A DNA stretch of 64,000 nt from contig NZ_CP025804.1 in NCBI RefSeq assembly GCF_003352085.1, forward strand, positions 3,782,001 to 3,846,000, read 5' to 3'. A model generated the notes under the pieces. The model searched no databases, had not been told where the DNA came from, and saw nothing but the letters and a program-made list of their open reading frames with translations. Numbering within the stretch: the stretch's first letter is position 1; every line of letters starts with the position of its first letter. The translations under genes and the position numbers were made by a program. Origin of the DNA: Sulfitobacter sp. SK012 (lineage in GTDB: Bacteria; Pseudomonadota; Alphaproteobacteria; Rhodobacterales; Rhodobacteraceae). Below, piece by piece: positions 29,976 through 38,307 of this stretch.

Positions 29976-30974
29976 ATGCACGCCGTTACCTATGAAAAAT
30001 TCGGCAAAGCAGCCGACGTATTGACCCTTTCCGAAATGCCCGATGTGAACCCCGGATCGGGAGAGGTGCGGGTTGCACTTCACCGCTCTGGCGTGAATCC
30101 TTCGGACGTCAAGAGCCGCGCTGGCAGCCGCCCCGGTGTGACAGCCCCCCCTTTTCCACTCGTCATTCCTCATAGCGACGGCGCTGGCGTGATCGAGGCC
30201 GTTGGGGCCGACGTGGATCCATCGCGGATCGGAAGTCGCGTTTGGATCTGGAATGGTCAATGGCAGCGGGCTTTTGGCACAGCCGCCACTCACATAACAT
30301 TGCCCGCGACCCAAGCTGTGGCACTACCGGATGGCGTCAGCTTTGATACAGGGGCGACGCTAGGTATCCCCGGCCTCACGGCCTGCCATGCGGTCTTTGG
30401 CGGGGGCGACGTTGCTGGGCAAACCTTGTTGGTTTCAGGCGGCGGTGGGACAGTCGGATACCTTGCCGTGCAATTGGCACGTTGGGGCGGTGCGCGGGTG
30501 ATCGCAACCTGTAGCGCACGCGACCGTAACCGCGTATTAGCCGCTGGCGCACATGTCGTTCTGGATTATGCGGCAGAGGATCTAGCGGGGCAGGTACTTG
30601 CTGCAAATGACGGTGCGCAAGTTGACCGGATCTTGGAGGTTGAATTCGGCATCAACCTTGGTGTCGACACCGATGTGATCGCCGAAAATGGAACAATCGC
30701 GGCCTATGGATCAGCATTGGAGATGGCCCCAGTGTTGCCGTTCGGACCTCTGCTTTTCAAGGCCGTAACCATCGATGTCATTTTAATATATCTGCTGCCA
30801 AAGGCCGAGCGTGATGCAGCCATCAAACGCCTGCACGCAGCCCTGACCGACGGCGCGCTGACTTGCCCAGTGGAAAAGGTTTTTGCGTTGGCAGACACCG
30901 CTCATGCACAACAAGCCGTTGAGGCCGGAGGCCGCGCTGGCGCGATCCTGATTGACTGTGTCCTCAAAGATTAA
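29976..30974 (+). CDS. Quinone oxidoreductase / zinc-independent alcohol dehydrogenase (MDR family)
   Basis: 332 residues. MDR superfamily: GroES-like N-terminal domain (LHRSGVNPSDVKSRAG near residue 37, IPHSDGAGVIEAVG near 62) and a Rossmann domain with TLLVSGGGGTVGYLAVQLARWGGARV near residue 150. The structural and catalytic zinc ligands of classical alcohol dehydrogenases are missing, so this fits the NADPH:quinone reductase branch. Ends in a 4-base overlap with the convergent gene at 30971. Confidence 0.87.
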   Translation: MHAVTYEKFGKAADVLTLSEMPDVNPGSGEVRVALHRSGVNPSDVKSRAGSRPGVTAPPFPLVIPHSDGAGVIEAVGADVDPSRIGSRVWIWNGQWQRAFGTAATHITLPATQAVALPDGVSFDTGATLGIPGLTACHAVFGGGDVAGQTLLVSGGGGTVGYLAVQLARWGGARVIATCSARDRNRVLAAGAHVVLDYAAEDLAGQVLAANDGAQVDRILEVEFGINLGVDTDVIAENGTIAAYGSALEMAPVLPFGPLLFKAVTIDVILIYLLPKAERDAAIKRLHAALTDGALTCPVEKVFALADTAHAQQAVEAGGRAGAILIDCVLKD

Positions 30975-31417
30975 ATGTGTGGCGAGGGCCCTGCAGCGGC
31001 GACGAACACATAGCGACATTTATAGCTATGTGGCGGAAGCGCTGTGATCCGGCCGTCTGGCTGGCGGAGCACGTAGTGGCCTTCGGGCACAGTAATGGCC
31101 TCGCCGTCATCCCCAACCAGTTCAGCCGGGGCGCGCAGGCGCAAGGCCTGAACAGGCCCATAGCGCGGCTTGAAGACAGTCGCGTTGCGGATGGGCTGAT
31201 GGGTAGTATCAAGTGTCACCCGGTCGAGTGCGATGCGGCGACCATTCTGGCTTTGTAGGGGAACAGGGCCCTCCGGCGGCACCGCCCCATCAGGTGGGTC
31301 CAGCAACAGCATCGCCGTGTCCTGCACCCACAGAGCTTTGTCATCCCACGCCAGCCCGGGGGCTAGTGCCCTGCCGGTCTGAGCGCCTTCAACGATCAAG
31401 GATTGGTATTCTGCCAT
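30971..31417 (-). CDS. Hypothetical protein
   Basis: 148 residues, no family recognised. Predicted soluble, beta-rich and proline-containing (LLLDPPDGAVPPEGPVPL; VPEGHYVLRQPDGRITALPPHSYKCRY). Codon use matches its neighbours and the start has an AATGG context; the frame is convergent with the quinone oxidoreductase, the stops overlapping by four bases. No function is inferred. Confidence 0.55.
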   Translation of the reverse strand: MAEYQSLIVEGAQTGRALAPGLAWDDKALWVQDTAMLLLDPPDGAVPPEGPVPLQSQNGRRIALDRVTLDTTHQPIRNATVFKPRYGPVQALRLRAPAELVGDDGEAITVPEGHYVLRQPDGRITALPPHSYKCRYVFVAAAGPSPHI

Positions 31418-31475
31418 TGCATCACCCGTTTAACGCGAATGACGTCCTTGCTAAGGAAGTTTGGTTAACGAAGGA

Positions 31476-31889
31476 TTAACCACGTTCGAAGCTATGGAAC
31501 TGATAGCTAACCGACACCTTGCCGCGTTTCGTCGCAAGTTCCTTGCCAGAAACAAACATCCGTCGGCGCGAAACATAGGCCTCGATCACCCCATCAAGGC
31601 CGATCATAGTTTCGGCAACGCTATCGTCTTCTTCGGAGCCAAGGGCAAGAAAGGTGATCTTGCGGGGTTGGATTTGACCACATTGAGCGAGTGCGTCTAT
31701 CAAGGCCATGCCGCCGTCATACTCAGACAATGCGCCAAGGGAAAAATCGCTGATCAACAACGCATCACTGATGGGCATTTCGATCCTGATCCAAAAATGC
31801 GTGTCATCAGGGAGCGAAAACTGTTCAGAAAAGCCGTCGCTACGGCGAACCAATGCGGGAACGCGGGCGAGTGGACGCTGCTCTTCCAT
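31476..31889 (-). CDS. Hypothetical protein divergent from the STING-like gene
   Basis: 137 residues from an ATG at 31889, chosen because GGAGAA lies 6-11 bases upstream; the open frame continues further upstream without any feature. Soluble alpha/beta protein, with WIRIEMPISDALLISDFSLGALSEYDGGMALIDALAQCG and ITFLALGSEEDDSVAETMIGLDGVIEA as its best-formed parts. No family is recognised. It is divergent from the gene at 32028 and separated from it by 138 bases, so the two may share a control region. Confidence 0.55.
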   Translation of the reverse strand: MEEQRPLARVPALVRRSDGFSEQFSLPDDTHFWIRIEMPISDALLISDFSLGALSEYDGGMALIDALAQCGQIQPRKITFLALGSEEDDSVAETMIGLDGVIEAYVSRRRMFVSGKELATKRGKVSVSYQFHSFERG

Positions 31890-32027
31890 GACACTTCTCC
31901 GGTTCGTCAGATCTGCGACAATCAGTGGTTGCTTGACGCATGGGGACCTTTCGTTAAGCATAGTTAACAAACAACAGCCCGGCAAGCGTTTGGCCCCATA
32001 TTCAGGGGAGGTTTCCTGCGCAGGAAG

Positions 32028-33155
32028 ATGAGGTACAGTTTGGCAATTGGACTTGGCGCACCGCTTAAACGGGTGTTCATCATTGGCCCGATGAATGACG
32101 ATTTGGATGAAAGCGGGCTTTCCAATGCAACACATATTCCGAACATCGCGGCCGCCACCCGCCGCGTTTTAGCCCAACATACGGCCAATGGCGCGCCAGA
32201 ATGGGATGTGATTATTCCTCCGAACCATACAGGCGACATCCCTCCCCATATCTTTGCTAACATCATGCATTGCGATATCGCGATTGCGGATCTTTCAAAC
32301 GCTAGCCCGAACGTGTTTTACGAACTTGCAATCCTGCATGCCAATGGCATCCCTGTTATCCTGTTGACGGAACGCGATACGGAAGACAAACAGCCAAAGA
32401 ACGTATTCTATACCGTACAAAGCAATCTGACCGTAGTGGACGACTATTCTGAGGCCGCGATAGAGCGCGCCCTGATAACGCCCGCGGGCACGGGCGCACA
32501 GCCAGTTCTGGAACAGCTCGCCTTTGCGCAACGCAATGTCCACCGGAGCAACCCGATCAGCAACTATTTTGGTGGTGTGCACCTAATCAACGTCGCCTCC
32601 ACCACGGGACTGGCGACCGGGCAGTTTTACAACTTTTTGCAATGGGCGCTGCGCGAAGGCGGTATCTTTCAGGATTTTCCAGAACTAGAGGGCTTGATCA
32701 TTTTGCGCCCTGCGCGCGTCAGCGAAGTGGACCGGGCCACAGGCACCCTGATCCAACGCTTTGGTGACGAGATCACAGACAATGACGATAACCCAGTCAT
32801 GGACGATCTGGGTCGATCTAAGAAAGAAATCAAACGACAATTCTATCCGCATAAGGGCCACCCGCGAGGCGGCTACTTCTTTCAACGGATTGGCAATTAC
32901 CTGATCGATTATCCGACACCGATCAGCAGCCTTTCGGTCAGCCAGCAATACCGTGCCGCCGCCGACTATGTCCGCGACTATGCAGAGGTCGATGATGACG
33001 ACGGAATCGCCCCTATTGAGGCCCGCTTGATCGAGATCTATTTTGAAACACTCCGCCGATTGGCGAACGATCCCGCGAACGGGTGTAGCTTTCAAAATGT
33101 GCGGATCCTAACCCTTGAAGAAGCCATTGCAGTGCTGGACACGCAAGCCTCCTAA
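32028..33155 (+). CDS. Two-domain protein: NDT/TIR-like N-terminus and STING-like C-terminus
   Basis: 375 residues. N-terminal part (about 14-150) is a Rossmann-like nucleoside deoxyribosyltransferase/TIR-like domain: RVFIIGPMNDD, then DIAIADLSNASPNVFYELAIL (81-102) with Glu99 in the place of the catalytic glutamate, then GIPVILLTE. C-terminal part (about 170-370) resembles STING: GLATGQFYNFLQ (194-205) corresponds to the GLAWSYYIGYL helix of human STING, LIILRPAR (223-230) to its LLPLD strand, and LIDYPTPISSLSVSQQY (292-308) to LEYATPLQTLFAMSQY; the last helix region (EIYFETLRRLAND) also fits. In bacteria such proteins bind a cyclic dinucleotide and trigger an effector, in CBASS usually NAD+ loss. 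No cyclase gene is visible nearby. STING call is by eye; start could also be a TTG at 32040. Confidence 0.7.
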   Translation: MRYSLAIGLGAPLKRVFIIGPMNDDLDESGLSNATHIPNIAAATRRVLAQHTANGAPEWDVIIPPNHTGDIPPHIFANIMHCDIAIADLSNASPNVFYELAILHANGIPVILLTERDTEDKQPKNVFYTVQSNLTVVDDYSEAAIERALITPAGTGAQPVLEQLAFAQRNVHRSNPISNYFGGVHLINVASTTGLATGQFYNFLQWALREGGIFQDFPELEGLIILRPARVSEVDRATGTLIQRFGDEITDNDDNPVMDDLGRSKKEIKRQFYPHKGHPRGGYFFQRIGNYLIDYPTPISSLSVSQQYRAAADYVRDYAEVDDDDGIAPIEARLIEIYFETLRRLANDPANGCSFQNVRILTLEEAIAVLDTQAS

Positions 33156-33232
33156 ACTAGAGGTGCATTGTAACAACTGTGCCGCGCGCCTATTCTGGCG
33201 GTATTGTTCGCTCAATTTTACCTGAGATTTTT

Positions 33233-34558
33233 ATGCGCCTGATTGCCCTTCTGCTTTGCCTTTCCATTCCGCTTGGTGCTCTGGCGCAGACCGTCACCAC
33301 GCAGCCTAGCGGCCCGATCTCCGTTACGGAGGGTGCTGTCGCTGATGAGGCCATCGCCCAACGTATCCGCGACATTGTGCACGAACTCGACGGGTACGGC
33401 GACGTTACGGTTTCAGTCAGCGCTGGAATTGTGACCTTGCAGGGCACCACCTTGGATACCGCTGCTGCGGGCCAACTCACCAGGCTCGTAAGCCGGATAG
33501 AAGGCATCGTCGCCATAGAGAACGACATCTATGAGACGACCGACGTAGTGGAGCGATTGAACCCGGCTGTTGCCCGTTTTACGGCGCGCGCGCAGCAGGC
33601 GATGGCGTTTCTGCCCCTAGCGCTGGTCGCCCTCGCCGCCTTTATGCTGGTTGTCACGCTGGGGTTTTTTATCGCCCGTCTCAAAAAACCGTGGAACAAG
33701 TTGGCCCCAAACGCCTTTATCGCTGACATTTACCGGCAAGTGCTTCGGCTGATCTTTATTGTGGGTGGATTGGTGGTAGCCCTCGATATCGTGGGCGCGA
33801 CAGCACTGCTTTCTGGTATTTTGGGTGCGGCCGGGATTGTTGGCCTGGCCATAGGCTTTGCCGTGCGCGACACGGTTGAGAATTTCATCGCATCCATCAT
33901 GCTTTCGATCCGTCAGCCTTTTCGGCCCAACGACACTGTCGAAATCGAAGGCGATACTGGCAAGGTCATCCGCCTGACATCGCGTGCAACGATTCTCCTT
34001 AGCTTTGATGGCAACCATATCCGCATCCCCAATTCGACTGTTTTCAAAAGCCGCATCGTAAATTTCTCCCGCAACGAGGAGCGCCGGTTCACTTACACGC
34101 TGTCCGTTCGCTCTGACGCCAACCTCGATCATGCGCGGCAGCTTGCAACCGAAACCCTGAACGCGCTGCCCTTTGTGCTTGAGACCCCTAAGGTTTCCGT
34201 CTGGGTGCAGTCGGTTGATGACAGCTCGATTTCATTGAATATGGCGGCGTGGATCAATCAGAACGAAACCGGCATCACCCTAGCGCGGTCCGAGGCGATC
34301 CGTTTGACGCTTGCCGCATTCGACGAAGCGAACCTGACGGCCTCCGCTCCCGCATATCGCATCATTCAAGCCACAGAAGACCCCGCCAAACGCACATCCC
34401 ATGCTACAGGTACAGAACACCTCGAAACAGCGCCGCAGCCCCCTGCCCCCGCACAAGACGTAGAGGCGACGTTGAACAAAGATCTTGATGAGATCATCGA
34501 CCAAGAACGGGCGGAAGAGCACAGCGATTTGCTCCGAGATGACGCCGTTCAGGAATAA
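33233..34558 (+). CDS. Mechanosensitive channel (MscS family) with N-terminal BON domain
   Basis: 441 residues from the ATG at 33233, chosen because it opens a signal peptide (RLIALLLCLSIPLGALA). A BON domain lies at residues 40-105 (IRDIVHELDGYGDVTVSVSAGIVTLQGTTL). Three or four membrane segments follow, then the pore-lining helix and the MscS beta domain: GILGAAGIVGLAIGFAVRDTVENFIASIML, and QPFRPNDTVEIEGDTGKV. IRIPNSTVFKSRIVNFSR marks the end of the middle domain. A charged tail rich in Glu/Asp ends the protein. It likely opens under membrane tension to relieve hypo-osmotic shock. It begins 77 bases after the STING-like gene and could share its transcript. Confidence 0.88.
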   Translation: MRLIALLLCLSIPLGALAQTVTTQPSGPISVTEGAVADEAIAQRIRDIVHELDGYGDVTVSVSAGIVTLQGTTLDTAAAGQLTRLVSRIEGIVAIENDIYETTDVVERLNPAVARFTARAQQAMAFLPLALVALAAFMLVVTLGFFIARLKKPWNKLAPNAFIADIYRQVLRLIFIVGGLVVALDIVGATALLSGILGAAGIVGLAIGFAVRDTVENFIASIMLSIRQPFRPNDTVEIEGDTGKVIRLTSRATILLSFDGNHIRIPNSTVFKSRIVNFSRNEERRFTYTLSVRSDANLDHARQLATETLNALPFVLETPKVSVWVQSVDDSSISLNMAAWINQNETGITLARSEAIRLTLAAFDEANLTASAPAYRIIQATEDPAKRTSHATGTEHLETAPQPPAPAQDVEATLNKDLDEIIDQERAEEHSDLLRDDAVQE

Positions 34559-34634
34559 CCTACGACCTGCGTGAAATTTCTTGGCGATAAACACTTGCGC
34601 CCCGCGCCGCGTCGTCCTATCTAGCGCCTCACGT

Positions 34635-34709
34635 TGGGATGTAGCCAAGTGGTAAGGCAACGCTTTTTGGTAGCGTGTACCGTAGGTTCGAATCCTACCA
34701 TCCCAGCCA
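34635..34709 (+). tRNA. tRNA-Gln (anticodon TTG)
   Basis: A complete cloverleaf: acceptor arm TGGGATG / CATCCCA with discriminator G and encoded CCA; D arm GCCAAGTGGTAAGGC; anticodon stem ACGCT/AGCGT with the 7-base loop TTTTGGT, giving anticodon TTG; T arm GTAGG TTCGAATCCTAC. It reads CAA (and CAG by wobble). It marks the border between ordinary chromosome on the left and accessory DNA on the right. Confidence 0.97.
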
Positions 34710-34936
34710 ATACCCATCAGATCAGCTGCCAATGGACCATAAGCGTGCAGTTTTTGGCCAACTTCATGCATATTCGTGTCAAGAAGTTTGTTTTTGCCGA
34801 ATTCCTCTCCGCAGATGAGGCTTAAGTGCGTTTTTGCACATTAGATTCGGCGAATTGCGTCGACCACACAGCACTGTCGCTTCACTCATTTTGGAATGTT
34901 CGGAGCCGATGCGGCCGAATTGCCCTCAAAATGAAG

Positions 34937-36841
34937 CTACTTGAGGACTCCCTCGACATCCTCGCGGAGATAAAGCGGGCCGTAATCCTCTCCATTTGGC
35001 GCAAACGGTTTAACCTCTGCCGCCTTCAGTTTCGCAAGCAATGATGCTTTTTTCAGGCCAGACTCATCTCTCATTATCTTAGTTGTCACAAAGCGTTTGT
35101 GAAATTCTTCGATATCGCTTGTTGAGGCATAGACCCACTCGCCACCAAATTTCGGATGCGGCATGCGTGTCGCAGGGGTGTGACCGGCAGCCGCAAGACT
35201 TTCGAACCATCCTTGGGTGCGTACACCAACTGATCGGCCAAAGGTGGCAGCAGTAATCAAAGGACCGCCAGCGGCCTCTTGTTCTTGAGACTTCATCCGG
35301 TCGATCTCTTCCTTCAGGACACACAACGCTGCGTACCCCTCAAGATCCGTACGGCGAGCCAGTTTTAGATTACCAGCACGTAGTCCGGCAATTATTTTCC
35401 CGACGCTTAAGTCAGAGCGGTTTTTGGCCTCCTGTATTCCTTCCCACCGTTTGTCTGAGGGCTCTATTCGAACAGCCATCGCTTGAAGTTCAGCGACTAA
35501 GGCAATGCCGTCCGACTTCCGCCAAGGAGAATTGATCGTAGGGATGTTGATCCGAGGCACCAACACGCCATCAATGGCCAATGAAGCAAATTGCCCCTTC
35601 TTTGCGCCCATCGCTCGCTGCATTCCGATAGGACCAACCAGCGTCGGAATTTCCGCCAGCAGGTCAGCAAAGGTTGCTGCGTCGAAGGTTTTTCGAGAAA
35701 TGGGCCTGTCATCGTCAGCAGCAATCGCGCCAGCATCAATTAGGCATTGTTCAAGTAACACAGGCCCGATCCCTGTCTCTTCCGATGCAGTCAGAATTGA
35801 GTGCAGTTGCCTTACAGGCTGGGCAATCCCAAGAACAGTTTCTCCGGCAGCAACCGGCCAGATGCCGACGATGCCATCCCGCAGAATTTTCCGAAATGGG
35901 GTGAAGTCTTCTTTGTCCAGATGTGCCTGACTGAAATCGATGAATAAATGACCAAAAGCCTTTTGCGGTTTGGCGTTGGAGCCATCAGAAAGGGCGGCAA
36001 GCTCGTTCAGTGCATTCCGGATTGCTGCCTCTCCATGGCTTGCTACACAAAAGCCCAAGGTCCGGGCCCGCTGAAGCCGCGCACTTGGATCCAAATGAGA
36101 CACATCCTCCAATCGCAGTAGTTCTGTACCCAGAAGCGTACAAAATGTCGTTGCAGCATAAAGTGTGTGATCAGCGAGCCATGTATCGTCAGCTCCCGTT
36201 TGAAGACGGGTGTCGAGCCAAGTGTCGTAAGGCGAAGGCGTCATGCATGGCTGCTCTAAACTACCTTCCAGGACGTCTTTCAGGATCTCGGCGAAGCGAG
36301 ATGAAAGATCATATCTAACGGACTGGGGTGTGTGCTTCCACAGCGGCACCAGAGGATGGCAATGTTCGACGCAAAGATCGATTTCTCGCACTTGCCAATC
36401 CCCACGCATCGTCATTTGAGCGAGCGGTCGGAGATGATCAGCTTCGGCATCTTTACGCAAACAAACAGGACAGCCTCGTATGATTGGGTTCCTGAGTGCA
36501 CGAGAGACAAACACCTCACCTCGAAAGATCGTCCGAAAATCGCCGACACCCCTTCCCGTCCAGGAAATGAGTTCTTCGAGTTGAAGGTCACTTAGTCCGC
36601 CACTTGCGGCAAGCCTGTGCAAAGCAGCATCTTCGAGATTGACTATCTTCTTAAGCGAAAATCCCATGTCCAATGCGAAGTCAGCAGCGCATATTCCGTT
36701 CAGCGCCGCGATCCGAGATAGAAATGACGGGATCGTTTCCCTGTGGTTCGGTTCGGGACGGAGGGGGAGTGGTTGTAACACACTGTGCGAGATACTGCCT
36801 CTGGACGGAATACGAAAGCCATTTTGGCTGAGGGTTATCAT
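34937..36841 (-). CDS. TniQ family protein (orphan transposition target selector)
   Basis: 634 residues. The TniQ domain is visible at the N-terminus: LPLRPEPNHRETIPSFLSRIAALNG (25-49), followed by a zinc site made of CPVC (124-127) and CVEHCHPL (157-164). A helix-turn-helix-like DNA-binding part follows near the C-terminus (AATFGRSVGVRTQGWFESLAAAGH). In Tn5053/Tn7-type elements TniQ links the target DNA to the TnsC ATPase. Here no transposase or ATPase gene adjoins it, though a TnsA/TnsB-like pair starts at 63.0 kb. Its stop is about 230 bases from tRNA-Gln and it reads towards it. The true start may be later, as the first 20 residues have no match. Confidence 0.8.
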   Translation of the reverse strand: MITLSQNGFRIPSRGSISHSVLQPLPLRPEPNHRETIPSFLSRIAALNGICAADFALDMGFSLKKIVNLEDAALHRLAASGGLSDLQLEELISWTGRGVGDFRTIFRGEVFVSRALRNPIIRGCPVCLRKDAEADHLRPLAQMTMRGDWQVREIDLCVEHCHPLVPLWKHTPQSVRYDLSSRFAEILKDVLEGSLEQPCMTPSPYDTWLDTRLQTGADDTWLADHTLYAATTFCTLLGTELLRLEDVSHLDPSARLQRARTLGFCVASHGEAAIRNALNELAALSDGSNAKPQKAFGHLFIDFSQAHLDKEDFTPFRKILRDGIVGIWPVAAGETVLGIAQPVRQLHSILTASEETGIGPVLLEQCLIDAGAIAADDDRPISRKTFDAATFADLLAEIPTLVGPIGMQRAMGAKKGQFASLAIDGVLVPRINIPTINSPWRKSDGIALVAELQAMAVRIEPSDKRWEGIQEAKNRSDLSVGKIIAGLRAGNLKLARRTDLEGYAALCVLKEEIDRMKSQEQEAAGGPLITAATFGRSVGVRTQGWFESLAAAGHTPATRMPHPKFGGEWVYASTSDIEEFHKRFVTTKIMRDESGLKKASLLAKLKAAEVKPFAPNGEDYGPLYLREDVEGVLK

Positions 36842-37291
36842 CGGCAGCTTTGGGGATCAGACAACAGACGCTTGGTTTCACGCCGCTGGAAGACAAGCGA
36901 GCGCGTGGTTTGCCGCACTTCAGCGGGATCGCATCGTGATAGCTGGCGATGATTTCCGGCGAGTGAACGGCCATAGTCAGCTTGGTGCGTAAGGCCACCG
37001 TACGGGGTATGCCAAGAGCTGTGAAGCCGTTTGGGATCGCGGTGCGGATCTGGATCTCAGCAACCTAGCGTTCTTTGGGCTGAGACCCGCCATGGGCTGC
37101 GCATTGTAGGAAAGACCGCTTGTAGACAGAACCCCAATTACAGAACTCACCCGTCGTTTTCGCCTTTGCCAAAAACGTATGAGTTTTGACCGGTTCTTCG
37201 CTCACAGCGCACGTTCACTGCCAAAATGACAAATGGCGACAGTGCCGGACTAAACGGTTTTTCATCCGAAACCGCTGCGTCGACGTGATTA
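36842..37291. other. Accessory stretch between tniQ and the IS5 element
   Basis: About 450 bases. Apart from the 72-base dehydrogenase scar noted separately, no gene is supported. It holds the upstream region of tniQ. The short open frames here contain scrambled pieces and stop codons and look like decayed DNA. Confidence 0.45.
36920..36991 (-). pseudogene. 72-base scar of a short-chain dehydrogenase gene
   Basis: These 72 bases match 49481-49552, inside the intact SDR gene, at 71 of 72 positions. On the minus strand they encode RTKLTMAVHSPEIIASYHDA and two more residues, and the frame then runs into unrelated sequence on both sides. It cannot encode a working enzyme. It is a fragment copied or left behind from the gene now 12.5 kb away. 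Confidence 0.85.
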
Positions 37292-37301
37292 GGTTCAGGA
37301 C

Positions 37302-37691
37302 TCATAACCAGAATATGACGGTTGCTGCGAGGGCGATTGCTGACAGGAATACCTTGGGGCAGCGGTCATAGCGGGTTGCGACGCGTCGCCAGTCTTTGAG
37401 CCTTCCAAACATTCGTTCGATGCGGTTGCGACGTTTGTAACGGCGCTTGTCGTATCTAACGGTCTTATTGCGTGACTTGCGGCCGGGGATGCAGGGCCGT
37501 GTTCCCCTGTCTGACAAGGCTTCTCGGAACCAATCTGCATCATAACCCCGGTCGGCGAGTAACCAATCAGCCTCGGGTAAACTGCTCAGTAGCGCTGCTG
37601 CGCCGGTGTAATCGCTGACCTGACCGGCCGTTATGAAGAAGCGGATCGGGCGACCGCTGGTGTCAGTGACGGCGTGCAATTTGGTGTTCAT
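37302..37691 (-). CDS. IS5-family transposase, second part (orfB)
   Basis: 129 residues if read from its own ATG, but the frame is open upstream to about 37740, so it is expressed as the second part of a fusion with orfA by frameshifting. It carries the downstream DDE region: ADRGYDADWFREAL holds the second aspartate and the block RYKRRNRIERMFGRLKDWRRVATRYDR holds the catalytic glutamate with the arginine/lysine pattern of the family. Ends 10 bases from the left inverted repeat. Confidence 0.88.
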   Translation of the reverse strand: MNTKLHAVTDTSGRPIRFFITAGQVSDYTGAAALLSSLPEADWLLADRGYDADWFREALSDRGTRPCIPGRKSRNKTVRYDKRRYKRRNRIERMFGRLKDWRRVATRYDRCPKVFLSAIALAATVIFWL

Positions 37692-37711
37692 GCCGCCCTT
37701 GGTCTGACCGA

Positions 37712-38059
37712 TTAGCCGCCCACGCCCCCCTTTTTAAGCCCCAGGCTTGAGGCCGTGCGGTGCGCTTTGAGGTAGGTCGCATCAATCGAGATCGTTTTAT
37801 TGTCGGGTGCTTTAGCCGCCAATCCAGTCATGATCCGAGCGAAAACGCCCATATCGCTCCAGCGCTTCCAACGATTGTACAACGTCTTGGGAGGGCCATA
37901 CGCGGCAGGTGCATCACACCAGCGTAAGCCATTGCGATTGATGAAAATAATACCGCTCAAAACACGTCTATCGTCAACACGTGGCTTGCCTCGGCTCCTC
38001 GGAAAATACGGGCGTAACCGCAACATCTGTTCTTCGGTTAGCCAATAAAGATTGCTCAT
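37712..38059 (-). CDS. IS5-family transposase, first part (orfA) with programmed -1 frameshift
   Basis: 115 residues from the ATG at 38059 (a GGGGGGC lies just upstream). It covers the N-terminal DNA-binding region (WLTEEQMLRLRPYFPRSRGKPRVDDRRVL) and the first catalytic aspartate (TISIDATYLKAHR). Near its end the slippery run AAAAAGGGGGG (37725-37735 on the plus strand as its complement) allows a -1 shift; the reading frame of orfB is offset exactly by -1 and continues with GRLIGQTKGGMN. Confidence 0.88.
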   Translation of the reverse strand: MSNLYWLTEEQMLRLRPYFPRSRGKPRVDDRRVLSGIIFINRNGLRWCDAPAAYGPPKTLYNRWKRWSDMGVFARIMTGLAAKAPDNKTISIDATYLKAHRTASSLGLKKGGVGG

Positions 38060-38307
38060 CGTGCCCCCCAAATCATTGGGGTCTGTGAATCATGACGACA
38101 AATCAGCAGCAAGGCATTTAATGGGTCCTGAACCTAGGCGGAAAAGGCCTCTTGGCATTCGAACAAAAGGCCGCGTAAATGAGTTGAGAGACTGCAACCT
38201 AAACGGGACAAGATCAATATACACTTGATGGCCTAAGAAACGCCTAAACACTAACGGTCGCTCGGACATGAAAATAGGTCGATTAACTAACATTGTGGAG
38301 GCCAAAA

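Larger units (their letters stand above)
37292..38134 (-). mobile_element. IS5-family insertion sequence (IS427-like)
   Basis: 843 bases. The ends are imperfect inverted repeats beginning GGTTCAGGAC: GGTTCAGGACTCATAA at the left, and the reverse complement of the right end reads GGTTCAGGACCCATTAA. Each end is flanked by TA, which fits the TA duplication of this group. Inside are two minus-strand frames that join by a programmed frameshift. Both ends and both frames look intact, so it may still be active. Confidence 0.92.

Noticed and set aside
34635-34709. Integrase-type attachment site with a repeated tRNA 3' end
   Set aside because: The tRNA-Gln 3' end was not found again in the window and no tyrosine-type integrase gene lies nearby, so a classical att-flanked island cannot be claimed.
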